From Saprospiraceae bacterium (GTDB lineage Bacteria; Bacteroidota; Bacteroidia; Chitinophagales; Saprospiraceae), in NCBI GenBank assembly GCA_013361075.1, contig JABWAJ010000295.1, positions 1 through 7,059 of the forward strand: 7,059 nucleotides of DNA, written 5' to 3'. Positions 5,332 through 7,059 of the stretch are shown here, in pieces. A program made the position numbers and the translations under genes. Under the pieces are notes generated by a model that saw only the letters and a list, made by a program, of their open reading frames with translations, did not search any database and was not told the DNA's origin. Position 1 is the first letter of the stretch, and each line of letters starts with the position of its first letter.

Positions 5332-6992
5332 TGAGCCGTTTTTTTACCCGTTGTGCCGCTGCACCCCTAAATCATTCATCAAATTCCAAAAAAATGACGT
5401 GTTTCCGGGGCCTGTCGGCATTTATTTTTTTTATGTTGATGAATGGGCCCTTGCTCCTGGCGCAGGAAAATGCACTACCGGCCACCATCACGTGGAGTGA
5501 AGAAACGGACAGCCCGGGAAATACGGTTATGGAAGGGGTTATTGCTACCCATGCAGGGGGCATTTACACCCTTCGCCGGCGCTACGGAACTGGTTTTTCA
5601 AAATCGGCTGCTTTTGTAGAGTGGCACGATAAAGACCTGAAATTGAAGCGATCGCAAGAGCTGGACCTGAAATATGAAGGCAAAGTCCGTGATTTTGAAC
5701 GGGTTGTTATGCTGAATGGGCAGTTGTATTTTTTCACCAGCTTTGCCAATCAGGCTAAAAAAAAGAACTACCTTTTTTACCAAACCCTCAGTGAACGCCT
5801 GATTCCTTCCAAAAAGCTGTATAAAATCTCGGAAGTAGACGCCATCAACAAAGACCGAAAAGGTGCTTTCAATCTGGAAACTTCCCGCGACAGTTCCAAA
5901 ATACTGATTTATGCCCAGTTGCCTTACCAACGCAAGGAACCGGAACGGTTTTCACTTCAGGTATTCAACGATAGCCTCGGACTGTTGTGGGAGCGCGAAA
6001 TTGTGCTGCCTTATGCCGATAATCTTTTTTCGGTAGAGGAATACCGGGTAGACAATCGGGGAAATGTTTATCTGCTTGGTGTGCGGTATAAGGACGGTGC
6101 CGGTTTCCGGCGGCGTGGCAATCCCGACTACGAATACGTTATTTTGGCATACACCGAAGCCGGATCAGCCGTCAAAACTTATGAAGTTGACAACAGCAAT
6201 TATTTTCTGACCGATATGACGTTCCGGGTAGCGGACAACGGTCACCTGATTTGTTCCGGTTTTTATTCCAACAAAGGCACTTACAGCATTAAAGGCGCTT
6301 GCTTTTTCAGAATAGATCCGATTGGTCAGAATATTTATGAGCAAAACTTCAAACCATTCGATTTCGATTTTTTGACAGAACATTTATCGGAAGGTGCTAA
6401 AGAACGCGCCCGCCGGGCCAGTCAATCGGGAGATACACGGCGTGATCCGGAATTGTACCAGGTAAAACTGGACGAATTGATCCTCCGCAGTGATGGCGGG
6501 GCTGTACTGATTGCAGAGCAATTTTATGTTCAGGAATACGTCTATCGCTATTGGGATGGTACGCTGCGCTACGATTATTATTACAATTACTACGACATCA
6601 TCGTCGTCAACATTCGCCCCAACGGTGAAATTGAGTGGGCTACGCGCATTCCAAAACGCCAGGAAACCGTCAATGATGAGGGCTATTTTTCCTCCTATGC
6701 CCTGACAGTTGTACGCGACCGATTTTATTTCATTTACAACGACAATGTGCGCAATCTTGCTCCGCCGGAAGATCGTCCACGCACAGTGCAGCGTTTTAAT
6801 GGCCGGCAATCGGTAATTGCGTTGGCCGAAATAAGCAAAGATGGGAGCCTTCGAACCTGGCCCCTTTATGCCAATCGCGATGCCGACATCATTACCCGGC
6901 CCAAAGCCTGTCGCCAGATCGGCAGCCGCAAAATGGCCGTGTACGGCGAAAGCGGCCGGCGTTTTCGGTTTGCTACCCTGCAGTTTCAATAA
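5328..6992 (+). CDS. exported protein with predicted beta-propeller-like repeats, family not recognised
   Basis: I do not recognise a named family. Coordinates give the longest frame, whose ATG forms an ATGA overlap with the porD stop. The in-frame ATG at 5394 (Met23) may be the real start: it follows an AAAAAA run and opens a canonical signal peptide (MTCFRGLSAFIFFMLMNGPL) with cleavage near LLLA/QEN (Ala45). The mature part has seven to eight degenerate units of about 45-70 residues. Each has a strand beginning NG/DG/RG-x-(L/V)-(Y/L), then a second strand pair with a polar turn and often an aromatic, as in GNVYLLGVRY and GEIEWATRI. Unit starts fall near residues 77, 130, 189, 245, 304, 389, 463 and 533. 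This pattern suggests a beta-propeller in the periplasm or at the surface. A tyrosine-rich loop lies at 400-422. There is no C-terminal type IX sorting domain and no catalytic motif. Operon position hints at envelope work; function is unknown. Confidence 0.85.
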   Translation: MMSRFFTRCAAAPLNHSSNSKKMTCFRGLSAFIFFMLMNGPLLLAQENALPATITWSEETDSPGNTVMEGVIATHAGGIYTLRRRYGTGFSKSAAFVEWHDKDLKLKRSQELDLKYEGKVRDFERVVMLNGQLYFFTSFANQAKKKNYLFYQTLSERLIPSKKLYKISEVDAINKDRKGAFNLETSRDSSKILIYAQLPYQRKEPERFSLQVFNDSLGLLWEREIVLPYADNLFSVEEYRVDNRGNVYLLGVRYKDGAGFRRRGNPDYEYVILAYTEAGSAVKTYEVDNSNYFLTDMTFRVADNGHLICSGFYSNKGTYSIKGACFFRIDPIGQNIYEQNFKPFDFDFLTEHLSEGAKERARRASQSGDTRRDPELYQVKLDELILRSDGGAVLIAEQFYVQEYVYRYWDGTLRYDYYYNYYDIIVVNIRPNGEIEWATRIPKRQETVNDEGYFSSYALTVVRDRFYFIYNDNVRNLAPPEDRPRTVQRFNGRQSVIALAEISKDGSLRTWPLYANRDADIITRPKACRQIGSRKMAVYGESGRRFRFATLQFQ

Positions 6993-7025
6993 TGGCCAAA
7001 CACAACTAGATCGGAAAAGCGGGAG

Positions 7026-7044
7026 AAATTGCTGCGCGCAATTT
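7026..7044 (+). terminator. possible intrinsic terminator of the bamD operon
   Basis: AAATTGC (7026-7032) and GCAATTT (7038-7044) form a perfect 7-bp stem around the loop TGCGC, followed by TCTT. It lies 33 nt after the last stop codon, where a terminator is expected. The stem is AT-rich and the T tract is short and interrupted, so termination would be weak. The window ends before the next gene can be seen. Confidence 0.4.
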
Positions 7045-7059
7045 TCTTGAAAACAAAGG

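Noticed and set aside
6384..6989. Long open frame of 201 codons on the minus strand inside the propeller-like gene.
   Set aside because: It lies wholly inside a better supported gene, shows no recognisable domain or start context, and its composition (runs of Val/Ile opposite Asp/Asn/Tyr codons) is that of an antisense shadow.
6992..7009. ATG overlapping the last stop codon (TAATGG) as the start of another operon gene.
   Set aside because: The frame closes at TAG after five codons.
7008..7022. AGATCGGAAAAGCGG resembles an Illumina adapter start (AGATCGGAAGAGCGG) with one mismatch.
   Set aside because: The sequence continues for 37 bases that do not follow the adapter, includes a plausible terminator hairpin, and has a mismatch inside the core. 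Chance similarity is more likely than adapter carry-over.

Overview
The window looks like chromosomal DNA from a member of the Bacteroidota, possibly the Saprospiria/Chitinophagia side. The order bamD-rpoZ-coaBC-porD (DUF4835) is, as I recall, a conserved arrangement of that phylum. There is also a TAnnTTTG-type -7 promoter element, no Shine-Dalgarno sequence is apparent, start codons sit in A-rich contexts, and PorD belongs to a Bacteroidota-specific family. The class-level placement is a guess from protein flavour only.

Layout. Positions 1-1379 (+) hold the 3' part of a MocR-type regulator, a GntR winged helix fused to an aminotransferase-fold domain; its N-terminus lies before the window. 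Facing it, and sharing a stop-codon junction with no spacer, is a small predicted lipoprotein on the minus strand (1380-1793) of unknown function with a paired-cysteine CPxxVxCxWAG-like motif. A 205-base divergent intergenic region (1794-1998) carries the promoter of the main operon right against the bamD start codon, so that mRNA may be leaderless. A weaker candidate promoter for the lipoprotein lies in the same region.

From 1999 to 6992 five plus-strand genes are packed as one probable operon. These are bamD (outer-membrane protein assembly lipoprotein), rpoZ (omega subunit of RNA polymerase, overlapping the end of bamD by 41 nt), coaBC (two consecutive steps of coenzyme A synthesis), a DUF4835/PorD secreted protein linked to type IX secretion, and a 554-codon exported protein that I do not recognise. 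The last one overlaps porD by ATGA and shows seven to eight degenerate repeats suggesting a beta-propeller. A 7-bp hairpin after it (7026-7044) may be the operon terminator.

The operon joins envelope assembly (BamD, PorD and probably the propeller protein) with core housekeeping (omega, CoA synthesis). I see no mobile element, CRISPR array, tRNA, rRNA or defence system. Most of the window is ordinary core genome. The points most worth a second look are the unrecognised propeller-like protein, the CoaBC active-site substitutions and the likely leaderless start of bamD.
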